Assembly (NCBI GenBank): GCA_016124945.1
Contig: WGMT01000028.1
Location: 1-64,000 of the forward strand
Origin: a bacterium
Lineage (GTDB): Bacteria > Chloroflexota > Anaerolineae > Caldilineales > Caldilineaceae
Direction: 5' to 3'
Length of the DNA stretch: 64,000 nucleotides
Made by a program: the position numbers and the translations under genes. Below, one piece after another: positions 1 to 8,514 of this stretch. The first letter of the stretch is position 1. Every line of letters begins with the position of its first letter. The notes beneath the pieces are model-generated. The model worked only from the letters and a program-made list of their open reading frames with translations, was not told the origin of the DNA and searched no databases.

Positions 1-289
1 CAGGGGCGATGTTGCCTTCGTCATCCACCCAGACCAGCGAGTCGTAGAGCTGACTGGCGGCATTGGCGGCATTGCGCTCGGCGGCACGGGGCATGTAGAT
101 GGAGTTGGGCATGGTGGAAAGTGCAACCACCAATTCGGTGATAGCGTCCTCGGCAGCGGTTGCATCCGTGGCCTGCGATTCGGATGTACTGTCACCGCTG
201 GTGGTGGGTGTGGTTGCAGGGACGACACAAGCTGTTAGCGCCAGCAACGCGCAGACAAGCACGATCTGCATCCAAAGTCTTCTTTGCAT
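1..289 (-). CDS. ABC transporter family-5 solute-binding lipoprotein (N-terminal part)
   Basis: Only the first 96 codons are in the window; the rest lies off the left edge. The start at 287-289 follows a GGAGAG-type ribosome site. A short basic start (MQRR) and a hydrophobic stretch end in the lipobox LTAC, so the mature protein should be lipid-anchored at Cys20. A Thr/Ser/Ala-rich linker follows. The segment ending LYDSLVWVDDEGNIAP matches the early conserved strand of family-5 (peptide/nickel/oligosaccharide) binding proteins, where the usual text resembles LYDTLVRYDPDGKIVP. The substrate cannot be told from this fragment. It is probably the first gene of a leftward ABC operon. Confidence 0.75.
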   Translation of the reverse strand, partial: MQRRLWMQIVLVCALLALTACVVPATTPTTSGDSTSESQATDATAAEDAITELVVALSTMPNSIYMPRAAERNAANAASQLYDSLVWVDDEGNIAP

Positions 290-690
290 GGGTAAGCTCT
301 CCAAGTGAAAGGAAAAAGATGAACATCAATGTGCTCTGGGGACAATAAACAATACCGATTCGTGCCTGGGGGGAGGAGGCATGGCAACGTCGGCAAATGC
401 CGTTGTTCTTTCTTACAGGGTCGGGGTTAAGAGAACGTGGACGTGGAGTTAAGGTTTGTTTAACGAAGTCGCCTTGCTTAAAGAGCACGCTGATTTTCGC
501 CCAAAATTGCAGTTTTCCAAGCAACGTTTACATGACGGTAAACGCCTGTACACCAAGCATTAACATCGTGCAGTCAAAATCTGTCTGTTGCCGAGGCATC
601 GTCTTTGCCGCTGAGCGGCAACACCCTCAGCGCCTACCCATCTGCGGCAAAATGGTTTGCCACCCACGAACTGGCCTGTTAGGAGCCGTC
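290..690. other. Intergenic region between divergent genes
   Basis: About 400 bases separate the leftward lipoprotein start and the rightward phosphodiesterase start, so promoters for both should lie here. A small hairpin with 7-bp arms (CGTTTAC 525-531 and GTAAACG 538-544) could be an operator. A weak dyad CAACG-TCGG/CCG-TTG lies near 384-406. An open frame continues upstream from 691 to 397, but it has no family similarity I recognise and the ribosome site favours 691. I see no RNA gene. Confidence 0.4.
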
Positions 691-1488
691 ATGTCTCTGC
701 CCAAGCTAACCGATCTACGCGACGTTGACCAGATCAAGCTTCACCGCCCATTGCTCATTGCCCACCGCGGCGGTGTCATCGCGCCGGGCGCGCCCGAAAA
801 CTCACTGCCCGCCCTTCGCCTCGCCGCCGAGGAAGGTTACCACCTGGTCGAGTTGGATGTACGCGCCAGCGCCGACGGTGTCCCTTTCTTCTACCACGGC
901 ATCGGCGCGCTAGGACATGTAGGCGTCGATTGCGGCGTCGACGCCAATATCAGCCAGATGACGGCGCAAGAGATCGCGTCCTTGCGCTACCGCGGCACAG
1001 ACGAACGGATCTTGCCGCTGGCCACGGCGTTGACACACTGTGCAGAGTTGGGGCTGGGCGTCATGCTCGATTTCAAAGACGTGGCGCGCCACGAATCCGT
1101 CCGCTTTGTCGAACAGGTCAACGCAGCATTGGTCGCCGCCGATCTGCAAAAGATTTCGATGACCATCTCACATCATCCACTGGTGGAACGGATCTTGCAC
1201 CCAGATGTCCTACGCCGCACCAACGCCCAACAGGAAGCAGAAGTACGCGCCGGCGCGCAACTGAACCTGCACGGTTGGTTCTGGTTCGACCACCCCGACG
1301 TGCTCGACGTAGCGTTGGTTAGCAAGTTACAGACATTCGGCGCACTTCTCATCCCCACCGTCAACAGTTTCCGCTATCCCAAACATTCGTTTGGCCACCT
1401 GGAAGATCAACACATTCAGCAGTTGAAGCAGGCCAACGTCGACGGATTTCAGATCGATTCGCCCTACCGCCAATATGTGACTGTTTAA
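691..1488 (+). CDS. Glycerophosphodiester phosphodiesterase family protein
   Basis: 265-residue GDPD-family TIM barrel, the fold that hydrolyses glycerophosphodiesters to an alcohol and glycerol 3-phosphate. The start at 691 is chosen because AGGAG at 681-685 precedes it and the homology begins there. Visible motifs are IAHRGG (His25, Arg26), APENSLPA (Glu36, Asn37), VELDV (Glu54, Asp56) and the closing VDGFQIDSP. The usual His-Asp pair after the TxDG-like segment reads FYHG (His69-Gly70), so the metal or general-acid site departs from the family norm and activity is uncertain. There is no signal peptide, so it is probably cytoplasmic. It stands alone and converges on the VTT gene across a strong hairpin. 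Confidence 0.8.
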   Translation: MSLPKLTDLRDVDQIKLHRPLLIAHRGGVIAPGAPENSLPALRLAAEEGYHLVELDVRASADGVPFFYHGIGALGHVGVDCGVDANISQMTAQEIASLRYRGTDERILPLATALTHCAELGLGVMLDFKDVARHESVRFVEQVNAALVAADLQKISMTISHHPLVERILHPDVLRRTNAQQEAEVRAGAQLNLHGWFWFDHPDVLDVALVSKLQTFGALLIPTVNSFRYPKHSFGHLEDQHIQQLKQANVDGFQIDSPYRQYVTV

Positions 1489-1524
1489 GATAACGACAGG
1501 CACTTTGCTACAGGTGCGTCGGCA

Positions 1525-1564
1525 AAGCGCGGAGGGAGCACGTGGGCGTGCTCCCTCCGCGCTT
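1525..1564. terminator. Convergent hairpin built from intergenic repeat family A
   Basis: Perfect 17-bp arms (1525-1541 and 1548-1564) around a 6-base loop lie between two converging genes and can terminate both. The arms carry GCGGAGGGAGCACG, the outer part of the long palindromes at 15937-16004 and 42497-42564, so this looks like a shortened copy. The following 22 bases (1560-1581) are identical to one arm of the inverted repeat at 31209-31292. Confidence 0.75.
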
Positions 1565-1596
1565 AACTTAATGACATTGACAATCTACAGCTACAG

Positions 1597-2307
1597 CTAC
1601 GTCTGTTCTTTGGTGGAGGGGTGCTGGGTGAAGCGGGCGAAGAAGTGGCGACCGGCAAAGTAGAGGACGATCGAGGCCACCACAATCAGCCAGAGTCGCC
1701 AGGAAAAGAGTTGCGCTTGTGCCAGATCGTTGCCCAGTACGGCGTAGGCGAGCATGTGTGGGGCCTGACCGATGGCGCTGGCGAGGAGGTACGCGAGAAA
1801 ATTCATCCGGCTGAAACCTGCCCAGTAGGCCACAATGTCCAACGAAATCACCGGCGTCAACCGGGCCACGAGGACAAGCAAAAAGGGGCGCGTCCCGCCG
1901 AGGGCGGCCAGCTTGTTCACAGCGTTGTCGCCAAAGAAGAAAGTGACCGCAGGCGCACCCCAATGCCGGGCGATCCCATAGCTTACGGCGGCCCCCGTCA
2001 GCGCGCCGATCCACGAAAGGAATGCGCCTGGCCAGATGCCGTAGAGCATGCCGTTGGCGGCGGCGATTGGGGTGGTGGGCAGGGGCGGAATCACGGCCTG
2101 TAACACCATAAGCGCAAAGGAGACGGCAGGCGTCCACGCGCCGAATTGGGCGAGGAAGATCTGCATGCGCGCTAGATCAAACCAGGCAAAGAGTCCGGCA
2201 AAGGTGGGCGTCGCCCATGGACGGACTATCCAAAAGATTGCAATTAGGGCAATCAAAGTCACAGCAGCGAAGCGCCTGCTTCTACTCAAGATGCACCGCT
2301 TCGGCAT
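1597..2307 (-). CDS. VTT-domain (DedA/TVP38-like) membrane protein
   Basis: 236-residue polytopic membrane protein of the VTT (SNARE-associated Golgi, TVP38/TMEM64) family; some members of the wider superfamily are lipid scramblases or flippases. It has a hydrophobic segment near residues 10-30 and a re-entrant loop region starting VIPPLPTTPIAAANG. The family signature LLVLVARLTPVISLDIVAYWAG has the conserved Arg-x-x-Pro and Gly, and two further helices follow. The start at 2307 is inside the end of the PHP gene (26-bp overlap), which suggests translational coupling. A longer frame reaches 2397, but that part is only the PHP gene read in another frame. Substrate unknown. Confidence 0.75.
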   Translation of the reverse strand: MPKRCILSRSRRFAAVTLIALIAIFWIVRPWATPTFAGLFAWFDLARMQIFLAQFGAWTPAVSFALMVLQAVIPPLPTTPIAAANGMLYGIWPGAFLSWIGALTGAAVSYGIARHWGAPAVTFFFGDNAVNKLAALGGTRPFLLVLVARLTPVISLDIVAYWAGFSRMNFLAYLLASAIGQAPHMLAYAVLGNDLAQAQLFSWRLWLIVVASIVLYFAGRHFFARFTQHPSTKEQT

Positions 2308-3031
2308 CCCGCACGTAGACGGGCCAGCCCCGTTGCACGATGACGCCGAACGTGCGCAGCAGGTTGAGCGGCGTCCACAACCACCCCCCCGGCACAACCC
2401 GATTGCTCAAGATGGCCTGGCGCAAGTCTTCGGCGGTGTGGCCAGGAAAGCGTGTATACGCTTCGCCCGCGTTGTGAGGGATATGGGCATCGCTGGAGCC
2501 CAGTTCAGGCAGCCGCTGTGACCGCTGGTTAAGCTCGTGGGCACGCCAGTTGTTAAAGTAGTTGAGCGGGCAGCCGTGCCGAGCCTCGATGGCGTCGAAC
2601 GGTAGATTGCCGATTAAACCACCCACACAATCCACACCGACGCCGAAGGGATGTGCAGCCACGGCCAGCCCGCACTGGGCATGAATGGCGGCAATGGCAG
2701 CGGCAGCCGTGTCGAACATGGGCAGGGTTTGGCGCACAAAAAGCGCCAGCACGTCCCCTTCGCCGGTGGTGACCTCCTGCCCCACAATGACGTCCACATG
2801 GGAATTGCGCTTCTGCGCATACGATTGCGCAACCACCGCGCCCTCGACGGTATCGTGATCCGTAATGGCGATGACGCGTAGATGTGTGCGCGTGGCAATC
2901 AGGTCAACCGTCTCTTCAGGCGTCATCAGGCCGTCGCTGAAGACGGTGTGCAGATGCAGATCGGCGTGGCTGTACTGTATCGGGCGAACGGCGGTCTGCT
3001 CCACGTCGGCAGGATTTTTCCATTGAACCAT
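2282..3031 (-). CDS. PHP-domain metal-dependent phosphoesterase
   Basis: 249-residue polymerase-and-histidinol-phosphatase (PHP) domain protein. The four metal-binding motifs are in order: DLHLHTVFSDG (His26, His28, Asp33), ITDHDT, AVAAHPF and GSSDAH. Stand-alone PHP proteins of this type are often 3',5'-nucleotide phosphatases/nucleases or unassigned phosphoesterases, so the substrate is open. In-frame starts are ATG 3031, ATG 3055 and GTG 3073; 3031 is preferred because purine-rich GAAAGAAG lies just upstream. It follows the glycosyltransferase genes in the same direction and overlaps the VTT gene, so the four may share a transcript. Confidence 0.8.
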   Translation of the reverse strand: MVQWKNPADVEQTAVRPIQYSHADLHLHTVFSDGLMTPEETVDLIATRTHLRVIAITDHDTVEGAVVAQSYAQKRNSHVDVIVGQEVTTGEGDVLALFVRQTLPMFDTAAAAIAAIHAQCGLAVAAHPFGVGVDCVGGLIGNLPFDAIEARHGCPLNYFNNWRAHELNQRSQRLPELGSSDAHIPHNAGEAYTRFPGHTAEDLRQAILSNRVVPGGWLWTPLNLLRTFGVIVQRGWPVYVRDAEAVHLE

Positions 3032-3158
3032 GCGATGGTGCTTCTTTCTTTGCATCGGACCGCTTCTGTACACTGCTTCTTTACAAGACTTCTGTGCAAT
3101 GCACCGAAACAGCCATCTTTGGACACTTGCGCTTGTGACCGACTATGTGATCAACCTG

Positions 3159-4307
3159 CTACTCGACCCAAGACGAGCGCGCCGGCTGTGGTTGGCGTTG
3201 CTGGATGATCGCGGCATAGGACTCGACAAGCCGCTCGAAGACACGATCCCAGCGGCGCGTGGTGGCGATTTCGCGACCGATAGCGCCCATCTCTATGGCA
3301 AAGGCGGGGTTTGCAACCAGGGCACTCACCGCCGACAGCATACTCGCCTGCGATTCCGGATCCACGAGGAAGCCGGATCGCCCGTTCTGCACCAGGTCTT
3401 GGATGCCGCCGGCATTGGGCGCAACCACCGGCAAGCCCGACGCCATCGCCTCAAGGACGACGTTGCCCAACGTCTCATTGGCGCCGGGAAAGACGAAGAG
3501 ATCAGCGGCGGCGTAGGCGGCGGCCAGATCGTCGCCGCCTAGATAGCCGGTGAAGACAACGGGTAGATCCGCAAAAAGATCAGCCAACATAGGCCGGGCA
3601 GGGCCGTCACCCACAATGGCAAGGCGTACACCGGGCAATGCTTGCAACACTGGGAGCAACCAATCGACCCGCTTTTCGGCAGAGAGTCGGCCCACATAGA
3701 GCAGGATGGGCTTGTTCACTTCGCCGCCGGAGAGACGAAAACGCCAGCTATGATCACGCCGCGCCGGCGAAAAGCGAGCCACATCGACACCGCGTGTCCA
3801 GACGGAAAGGCGCTCATAACCCTGAAACGCCAGTTCGCGCCGCGTAGCTTCAGAGGGGCAGAGGTTGAGATCGGCCTGGTTGTGAATCCAGCGAAAAAGC
3901 GTCACCAGCGGATCGTAAAGAGCGCCCATTCCCCAGCGGCGGGCAAAACCGGGGATATCGGTGTGGTACGAAGCCACCACGGGCAACTGCTGTCGCCTGG
4001 CTTCGTTCAGGCCGGCCACCCCCAGCGCCACCGGGTTTAAGACATGCACAAGCTGTGGGCGGAAGCGACGCAGCGGCTGCTCGACGCTGGTAAAGGGTGA
4101 GACGATCTTAAGCTCCGGGTAAAAGGGCAACGGTGTACCGGGATAGCCGATTACGTCTGTCTGTGCGTAGCGGGGCGGGCCGCCTTCCGGCGCAAAAAGC
4201 AGGCTTTCGTGTCCTCGCTGGGCCAGGTAATCGAGCAGGTGACAAAGCGTATTGACGATCCCATCGACTTTGGGCAGAAAGGTCTCGGTGAAGAATGCGA
4301 TCCGCAT
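3159..4307 (-). CDS. Glycosyltransferase family 4 (GT-B fold)
   Basis: 382 residues with the GT-B pattern of family 4. The N-terminal acceptor domain starts [20 protein letters not shown], typical of the GDP-mannose or UDP-sulfoquinovose transferases acting on lipids. The C-terminal donor domain has [16 protein letters not shown] and the EX7E motif in [20 protein letters not shown]. The start at 4307 is preferred over 4325 because GGGGA, lying inside the last codons of the upstream gene, is correctly spaced from it. It begins two bases after the stop of the GT2 gene, so the two are coupled. A glycolipid or cell-envelope product is the likely role. The exact sugar cannot be told. Confidence 0.85.
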   Translation of the reverse strand: MRIAFFTETFLPKVDGIVNTLCHLLDYLAQRGHESLLFAPEGGPPRYAQTDVIGYPGTPLPFYPELKIVSPFTSVEQPLRRFRPQLVHVLNPVALGVAGLNEARRQQLPVVASYHTDIPGFARRWGMGALYDPLVTLFRWIHNQADLNLCPSEATRRELAFQGYERLSVWTRGVDVARFSPARRDHSWRFRLSGGEVNKPILLYVGRLSAEKRVDWLLPVLQALPGVRLAIVGDGPARPMLADLFADLPVVFTGYLGGDDLAAAYAAADLFVFPGANETLGNVVLEAMASGLPVVAPNAGGIQDLVQNGRSGFLVDPESQASMLSAVSALVANPAFAIEMGAIGREIATTRRWDRVFERLVESYAAIIQQRQPQPARSSWVE

Positions 4308-4309
4308 GG

Positions 4310-5059
4310 CTATTTCCCCATCCATAGTTCAGAGGTTGAGCGTGGCGCTTCTGAAGTATCCCAGTAGCCCCAGTCCTGGCCGCGCCAGCGGTCGGGCATG
4401 CAGTGAAAGTAAAGCAACGTGCAGCGCATCAGCGAGTGGACAGTTTTGCGAAGGGCGCCCCGTTGCAGGCGGCGGTGATCCCGTTCGTAGACGATGAGAT
4501 CCGGCGCAAAGTGCACACGATACCCCCGTTGTGCCAGCCGAAAGCCGATCTCAGAGTCTTCGTTGCAACGTAGCCGTGCATCGAAACCACCGATCTCCTG
4601 CAGCACCTGTCGCTTCACCAACAGATTCGAGCCGGAGACGGCAGGCACCCCGGCAAAATCACAGAGCGACTGCCCCCACGTGAACCAGCGGTAGTAACCG
4701 GCGTAGCGTCCTTGGGCACGTTTGGCCCCATAGACGGCATCGGCGAGGCGTTCGGCGCCGATGTGCGCGCCCACACGCGCAAAGTAATCTTCAGCGAAGA
4801 CAACGTCGGCGTCGGTAAAGAGCAGCCAGGGCGTCTTTGCATAGGACGCGCCGATCTGCCGAGCCGCAGCAATGTGCGCCCCGTCGCGGATGATCACCGT
4901 GTTCTCGGGCCGAAGTTGATGGACGAGCAGAGGCGTCTCATCATCGCTGGCATCAACGACTACCAGAGCAATGTCTCTGGGTAGCGAGGCCAGGAAGGCG
5001 GGGATGTTGTGACGTTCATTGCGGGTGGGGACAACCACTGTAATGTCTGTATAGAGCAT
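4310..5059 (-). CDS. Glycosyltransferase family 2 (GT-A fold)
   Basis: 249 residues. The start at 5059 follows GAGG and fits the family; a longer frame to 5146 adds 29 residues with no GT2 features. Visible motifs are [14 protein letters not shown] near the N-terminus, LFTDADVVF with the metal-binding Asp-Ala-Asp at 83-85, GSNLLVKR, and [14 protein letters not shown] with the catalytic ED pair. A membrane-active tail is not obvious. It is the first gene of the leftward GT2-GT4 pair. It probably supplies a sugar or a polar head to a lipid or polysaccharide. Confidence 0.85.
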   Translation of the reverse strand: MLYTDITVVVPTRNERHNIPAFLASLPRDIALVVVDASDDETPLLVHQLRPENTVIIRDGAHIAAARQIGASYAKTPWLLFTDADVVFAEDYFARVGAHIGAERLADAVYGAKRAQGRYAGYYRWFTWGQSLCDFAGVPAVSGSNLLVKRQVLQEIGGFDARLRCNEDSEIGFRLAQRGYRVHFAPDLIVYERDHRRLQRGALRKTVHSLMRCTLLYFHCMPDRWRGQDWGYWDTSEAPRSTSELWMGK

Positions 5060-5235
5060 AGCAACCTCAGATCCACCGATCTTAAGCGTATGGTGAGAGT
5101 TTCTCACGTCAGCGTTAAAGACGGAGATCGAGGAGATTATCGACAAGTTAATCTTGTGTAAAGTATAGGCGAATCAATGTGCCGGAGGGCAAGATGTCCG
5201 CGCCGGCGAAATGCCGCCTTTCCAAACAATCTCAT

Positions 5236-6540
5236 TCAGGACGGATTGCGCGCCGCCAAAAGTGAGCCAACGGCCAGCGCAGAGCAGACGATCAGCGTCC
5301 AAAAGACGGCGTTGTACCCGCCCGTCCAGGTGTAGAGCACGCCCATGGCCAGCGGTGCACCGGCACGGGCGGCGGTCAACACCAGCGTCATCGTGCCGTT
5401 GATCGCCCCATAATTGGCCACGCCGAAAAAGTCGCCTACCAGCGCAGCCCGCGCCGGAGAACTCGCGCCGCTCCCCATGCCAAAGAAGGACGCGCCAAGC
5501 AGAACCAACCAACCAGCCGGCGCGATTAGCATCAAGATCAAGCCCACAGTCACCATGGCGAAGAGGAAAGCGGTGGTCACCCGCAGCGAGAAGCGGCTAC
5601 TGAGCGGACCAAAGACCAACCGGCCCGGGATCTGGCTGCCACCCAGCACACTGACGGTGAGGGCAGCAAAGCCGGGGGAATAGCCCTGGCCCGTCAAGAA
5701 CGGCAAGAGATGAACAGCCAGCGCCACCGATGCAATCAGCGAGAAGGTAAAAGACACAGAAAGCCACCAAAAAGCCGCCGTACGCACGGCAACGTCGACC
5801 GGAACCCCAGACGGACGCAGCCGATCTTGTGAGGCAGACGCGACAGATGTCGATTGAGCGCCGGTTGGCGCGGCGACCACAGGATCCACATCGCCATCGG
5901 GCCGAGCATTGACGGCATCAGGGCCGCGGCGCAACACCAGGGCGTGCAGGGGGATGGTTGTCACTGCGAGGATGACAGCCAGGATCCAGAGGCTGGTACG
6001 CCAGCCCGTCTCTTGAACGAGCCAGGTGGCCAACGGCACGAAGATCACGCTGGCCAGCCCACCGCCCAACGTGAGGAGCGTCAACGCCTGCGCCCGTTGT
6101 CGCACAAACCAGGTGGCGGTGACAGCGAAGGCAGGTTCATAGAGCACCATAGCACTGACCACCCCAATCGCCATCCAGATCAGGTAGAAGTCGGTCAAAG
6201 TCTGCACCTGCGCCCAGCCAATCGTCGCCAACACAGCGAGACACGAGCCCAGGGTCATGAGTCCGCGCGCACCGTGTGAATCCAACCAACGCCCTACCGG
6301 CACCGCCATAATGCCTGACACCAGAAGCATGAGCGAAAACGCCCCTGTCAACTCGGCGTGCGACCAGCCCATCTCCTGTTGGATCGGCGTAAGCATGACG
6401 CCGAAACCATAGTAGAGGATTCCCCAGGAAATCGGCTCTGTAATTGCCAGTGTACCGACCACGATCCAGCCATAAAAAAGAGTGGGCCGACGCGCCCCCG
6501 AAGGAACACGCCGGCCCAGTAACGACTCCGGTTCAGCCAC
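5236..6540 (-). CDS. MFS transporter of the arsenic flavoprotein operon
   Basis: 434-residue major facilitator with about 12 hydrophobic segments, beginning LFYGWIVVGTLAITEPISWG, in the monocarboxylate/oxalate-formate type subfamily. A hydrophilic Asp/Ala-rich central loop (about residues 205-245) splits the two halves. The GTG start at 6540 overlaps the end of the flavoprotein gene by 8 bases, so translation is coupled. That coupling, not the sequence, links it to arsenic. It may export arsenite or the flavoprotein's product, as MFS pumps ArsJ and ArsK do in other ars operons, but it shows no clear arsenite-binding cysteine pattern. A different anion is possible. Confidence 0.8.
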   Translation of the reverse strand: MAEPESLLGRRVPSGARRPTLFYGWIVVGTLAITEPISWGILYYGFGVMLTPIQQEMGWSHAELTGAFSLMLLVSGIMAVPVGRWLDSHGARGLMTLGSCLAVLATIGWAQVQTLTDFYLIWMAIGVVSAMVLYEPAFAVTATWFVRQRAQALTLLTLGGGLASVIFVPLATWLVQETGWRTSLWILAVILAVTTIPLHALVLRRGPDAVNARPDGDVDPVVAAPTGAQSTSVASASQDRLRPSGVPVDVAVRTAAFWWLSVSFTFSLIASVALAVHLLPFLTGQGYSPGFAALTVSVLGGSQIPGRLVFGPLSSRFSLRVTTAFLFAMVTVGLILMLIAPAGWLVLLGASFFGMGSGASSPARAALVGDFFGVANYGAINGTMTLVLTAARAGAPLAMGVLYTWTGGYNAVFWTLIVCSALAVGSLLAARNPS

Positions 6541-8041
6541 AGCAGCTACCCGCCTTCGCTGTGCCCTCTAGGGCGATGACTTCCGCTTTGTTTGCCGACG
6601 TGCAGCAGGCATCGGCCGCCACCGGCGCGTCCTCGGTGCAGCAGGACGTGACGCCGCAGCAACTGTCGCTCTCCACCGTAGCAGGCGTTGACAGCATCGT
6701 GAACGGCAGCAATTCAACCGCAACGGCAGGTGCGTCCTTGGCCGGGGGGGCGCAGCAGGCACTGCCGATTCCCAGTCCACTGCCGTCAAACGCAGCGGAG
6801 ACGGTACAGACTCCTGTCTCAGGCAGTTCGAGTTGAACCTCTGCCGCAGACTCCCAATCACCAACCAGCGCCGCCACAATCGAACGCACCTGTTCATAAC
6901 CGGTGGCCATGAGGAAGGTGGGGGCGCGGCCATAGCTCTTCATGCCGACAATGTAGTAGCCCGCATCCGGTTGACGTAGCTCTTTTTCGCCGTGTGGGCG
7001 CACCGTGCCACAGCTATGCAGGTTGGGATCGATGAGCGGGGCCAGCGCCCGTGGCGCTTCGACGCCGGCATCCAGATCCAGCCGCACTTCACGCACAAAG
7101 GAAAGATCGGGGCGTGCGCCGGTTGCGCCGATCACTTCGTCGACGAGGAGGCTGCGGTCGCCCTGGGGCGTTTCGCCCACAAGCCGGAGTTTGGCGTCCA
7201 CGCGCTCGATTGCTGTGGTGAAGAAGGGCGCCACCACCTCAATCGCCCCGGCTTCCACCAGGCGCTGGATGCGCAGCCCCAACTCCCCACGTGCGGGCAG
7301 TTGATCATTTTCGCCGCCGCCGTAGGTGGCGGCCACATTCGCCTTACGCAGCACCCAGGTAATGTGGGTTTGTGGTGCGCTGTTGTACAGTTCGGCCAGA
7401 TCGAGGATGGCGTTGATGGCCGAGTGCCCCGCGCCGATGACGGCCACGCGCTTGCCCGCATAACGTCCACGCGCCGCGCCCAGCACATCGGGGATCCCGT
7501 AGGCGATGTGGGCGGCATTGTCCGCTTCGCCGGGCGCAGCCAGCCCGTCCGCGCCAATGGGATTGGGCGTAGCCCAGGTGCCGGCGGCGTCGATGACAGC
7601 CCGCACCGTGAAGCGTTCCGTGTGGCCGTCAATCTCTACCTGAACCACGAAGGGCGCATCCGCCCGTCCTGCGTCCTTGAGTTTGTCGGTGCGGCGGCGG
7701 CTCACGGCGATGACACGCGCGCCCAGGTGAATCTGTGTACGCAGGGCGGGCAGTTGGGCCAGGGGAAGTAAATAGTCATCAATCAACTCGTGGCCGGTGG
7801 GCAAGTGCTCCAGATCAGGCGTCTGCCAGCCGTGCGCTTCGAGCAGCGCCACAGCCGCTTTGTCCAGGCACCAACGCCACGGCGAAAAGAGGCGGACATG
7901 TCCCCAGGATCGAACACCGGCGGCGATTTCATTCCCTGCTTCAAAAACCAGGGGCGTCTCTCCACGTTGGATGAGGTGGGCGGCAGCGGCCAGCCCAACC
8001 GGGCCTGCGCCAATCACGGCGATAGGGAGTGTGGTGTTCAT
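6533..8041 (-). CDS. FAD/NAD(P)-dependent oxidoreductase with cysteine-pair tail, ars operon
   Basis: 502 residues; the start at 8041 follows AAGGAA. The fold is that of flavin monooxygenase/thioredoxin-reductase-like enzymes: GAGPVGLAAAAH (FAD, about 8-20), a second dinucleotide site AVIGAGHSAIN, and the ATG-like GATGARPDL. After about residue 410 the catalytic homology ends. A flexible Ala/Pro-rich tail then carries five vicinal cysteine pairs at 429-430, 461-462, 467-468, 479-480 and 500-501. Vicinal thiols bind As(III) tightly, so the tail may capture substrate or store metalloid. The gene lies between arsR and the MFS gene, with its own operator copy upstream. Flavoproteins such as ArsO and ArsH are known in ars operons, but the reaction here is inference. 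Confidence 0.8.
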   Translation of the reverse strand: MNTTLPIAVIGAGPVGLAAAAHLIQRGETPLVFEAGNEIAAGVRSWGHVRLFSPWRWCLDKAAVALLEAHGWQTPDLEHLPTGHELIDDYLLPLAQLPALRTQIHLGARVIAVSRRRTDKLKDAGRADAPFVVQVEIDGHTERFTVRAVIDAAGTWATPNPIGADGLAAPGEADNAAHIAYGIPDVLGAARGRYAGKRVAVIGAGHSAINAILDLAELYNSAPQTHITWVLRKANVAATYGGGENDQLPARGELGLRIQRLVEAGAIEVVAPFFTTAIERVDAKLRLVGETPQGDRSLLVDEVIGATGARPDLSFVREVRLDLDAGVEAPRALAPLIDPNLHSCGTVRPHGEKELRQPDAGYYIVGMKSYGRAPTFLMATGYEQVRSIVAALVGDWESAAEVQLELPETGVCTVSAAFDGSGLGIGSACCAPPAKDAPAVAVELLPFTMLSTPATVESDSCCGVTSCCTEDAPVAADACCTSANKAEVIALEGTAKAGSCCG

Positions 8042-8067
8042 GGGAAATTCCTTAATTGGTGGGTTAT

Positions 8068-8083
8068 ATCGACACATGTCGAT
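8068..8083 (-). promoter_or_regulatory. Second ArsR operator copy, between arsR and the flavoprotein
   Basis: ATCGACACATGTCGAT is a near-perfect 16-bp dyad with the same half-sites (ATCGACA/TGTCGAT) as the site in the arsR promoter. On the minus strand it is directly followed by TATAAC, a fair -10 hexamer, but there is no good -35 (CAGAAA). It may mark a weaker internal ArsR-controlled promoter 27 bases ahead of the flavoprotein start. Confidence 0.65.
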
Positions 8084-8109
8084 GTTTCTGGGTAAAAAAT
8101 TTTGCGTCT

Positions 8110-8448
8110 TTACTTGTCGCTCAGGTCAATGGGTACGGCGCTCATCGGTCCATTCTCCTGCTCGGCATAGGTGGGCGCGAAGTTGCGCATCAGCGCGCCA
8201 CAGCAGACGGTGAACTGTTCCTCGTTGAGTGTGTAGAAGCGTTGACGGCCTTCCTGGCGTACATGCACCAGATTGGCTTCGGCCAGCAACTTGAGGTGAT
8301 GGCTGACGGTCGGCTGATTTACCCGCCCGTCCAACGCCGTCACCACATCGTTGACGCTCATCCACTTACAGCAGAGCAGTTTCATGATCTCCTGGCGTGT
8401 TTCGTCGGCGATTGCTTTGGCAAATGTTACTGTTGAATCAATGGCCAT
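8110..8448 (-). CDS. arsR: ArsR/SmtB-family metalloid-responsive repressor
   Basis: 112-residue winged-helix repressor. The recognition helix is in NQPTVSHHLKLLAEANLV and the wing in VRQEGRQRFYTL. It lacks the classic ELCVCDL motif. Instead it has vicinal Cys26-Cys27 (KLLCCKW) in the second helix and Cys82-Cys83 (VCCGAL) in the C-terminal dimer helix, a layout fit for three-coordinate As(III) or Sb(III). ArsR members with sites outside helix alpha-3 are known, so this would be another variant. The start at 8448 lies only six bases after the -10 hexamer, so the mRNA is probably leaderless. It is the first gene of the flavoprotein-MFS unit and should repress itself. Confidence 0.9.
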   Translation of the reverse strand: MAIDSTVTFAKAIADETRQEIMKLLCCKWMSVNDVVTALDGRVNQPTVSHHLKLLAEANLVHVRQEGRQRFYTLNEEQFTVCCGALMRNFAPTYAEQENGPMSAVPIDLSDK

Positions 8449-8454
8449 GCGTCC

Positions 8455-8482
8455 ATTATATCGACAAGTGTCGATTTGTCAA
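8455..8482 (-). promoter_or_regulatory. arsR promoter with the operator filling the spacer
   Basis: Read on the minus strand: TTGACA (8477-8482), a 16-base spacer, then TATAAT (8455-8460); both hexamers are exact consensus. The dyad ATCGACACTTGTCGAT (8460-8475) covers almost all of the spacer, so a bound repressor would block polymerase directly. The arsR ATG (8446-8448) starts about where transcription should begin, leaving no room for a ribosome site. Confidence 0.8.
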
Positions 8483-8514
8483 GCACCTAATTGCGAACTT
8501 CAACCTTGGTCGCA

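Noticed and set aside
397..690. N-terminal extension of the GDPD frame
   Set aside because: No recognisable domain; ATG 691 has AGGAG at the right distance and the family homology begins there.
5236..6540. Firm naming of the MFS gene as arsJ or arsK
   Set aside because: Only position links it to arsenic; neither a glyceraldehyde-phosphate dehydrogenase partner (needed for ArsJ) nor a diagnostic motif is seen.
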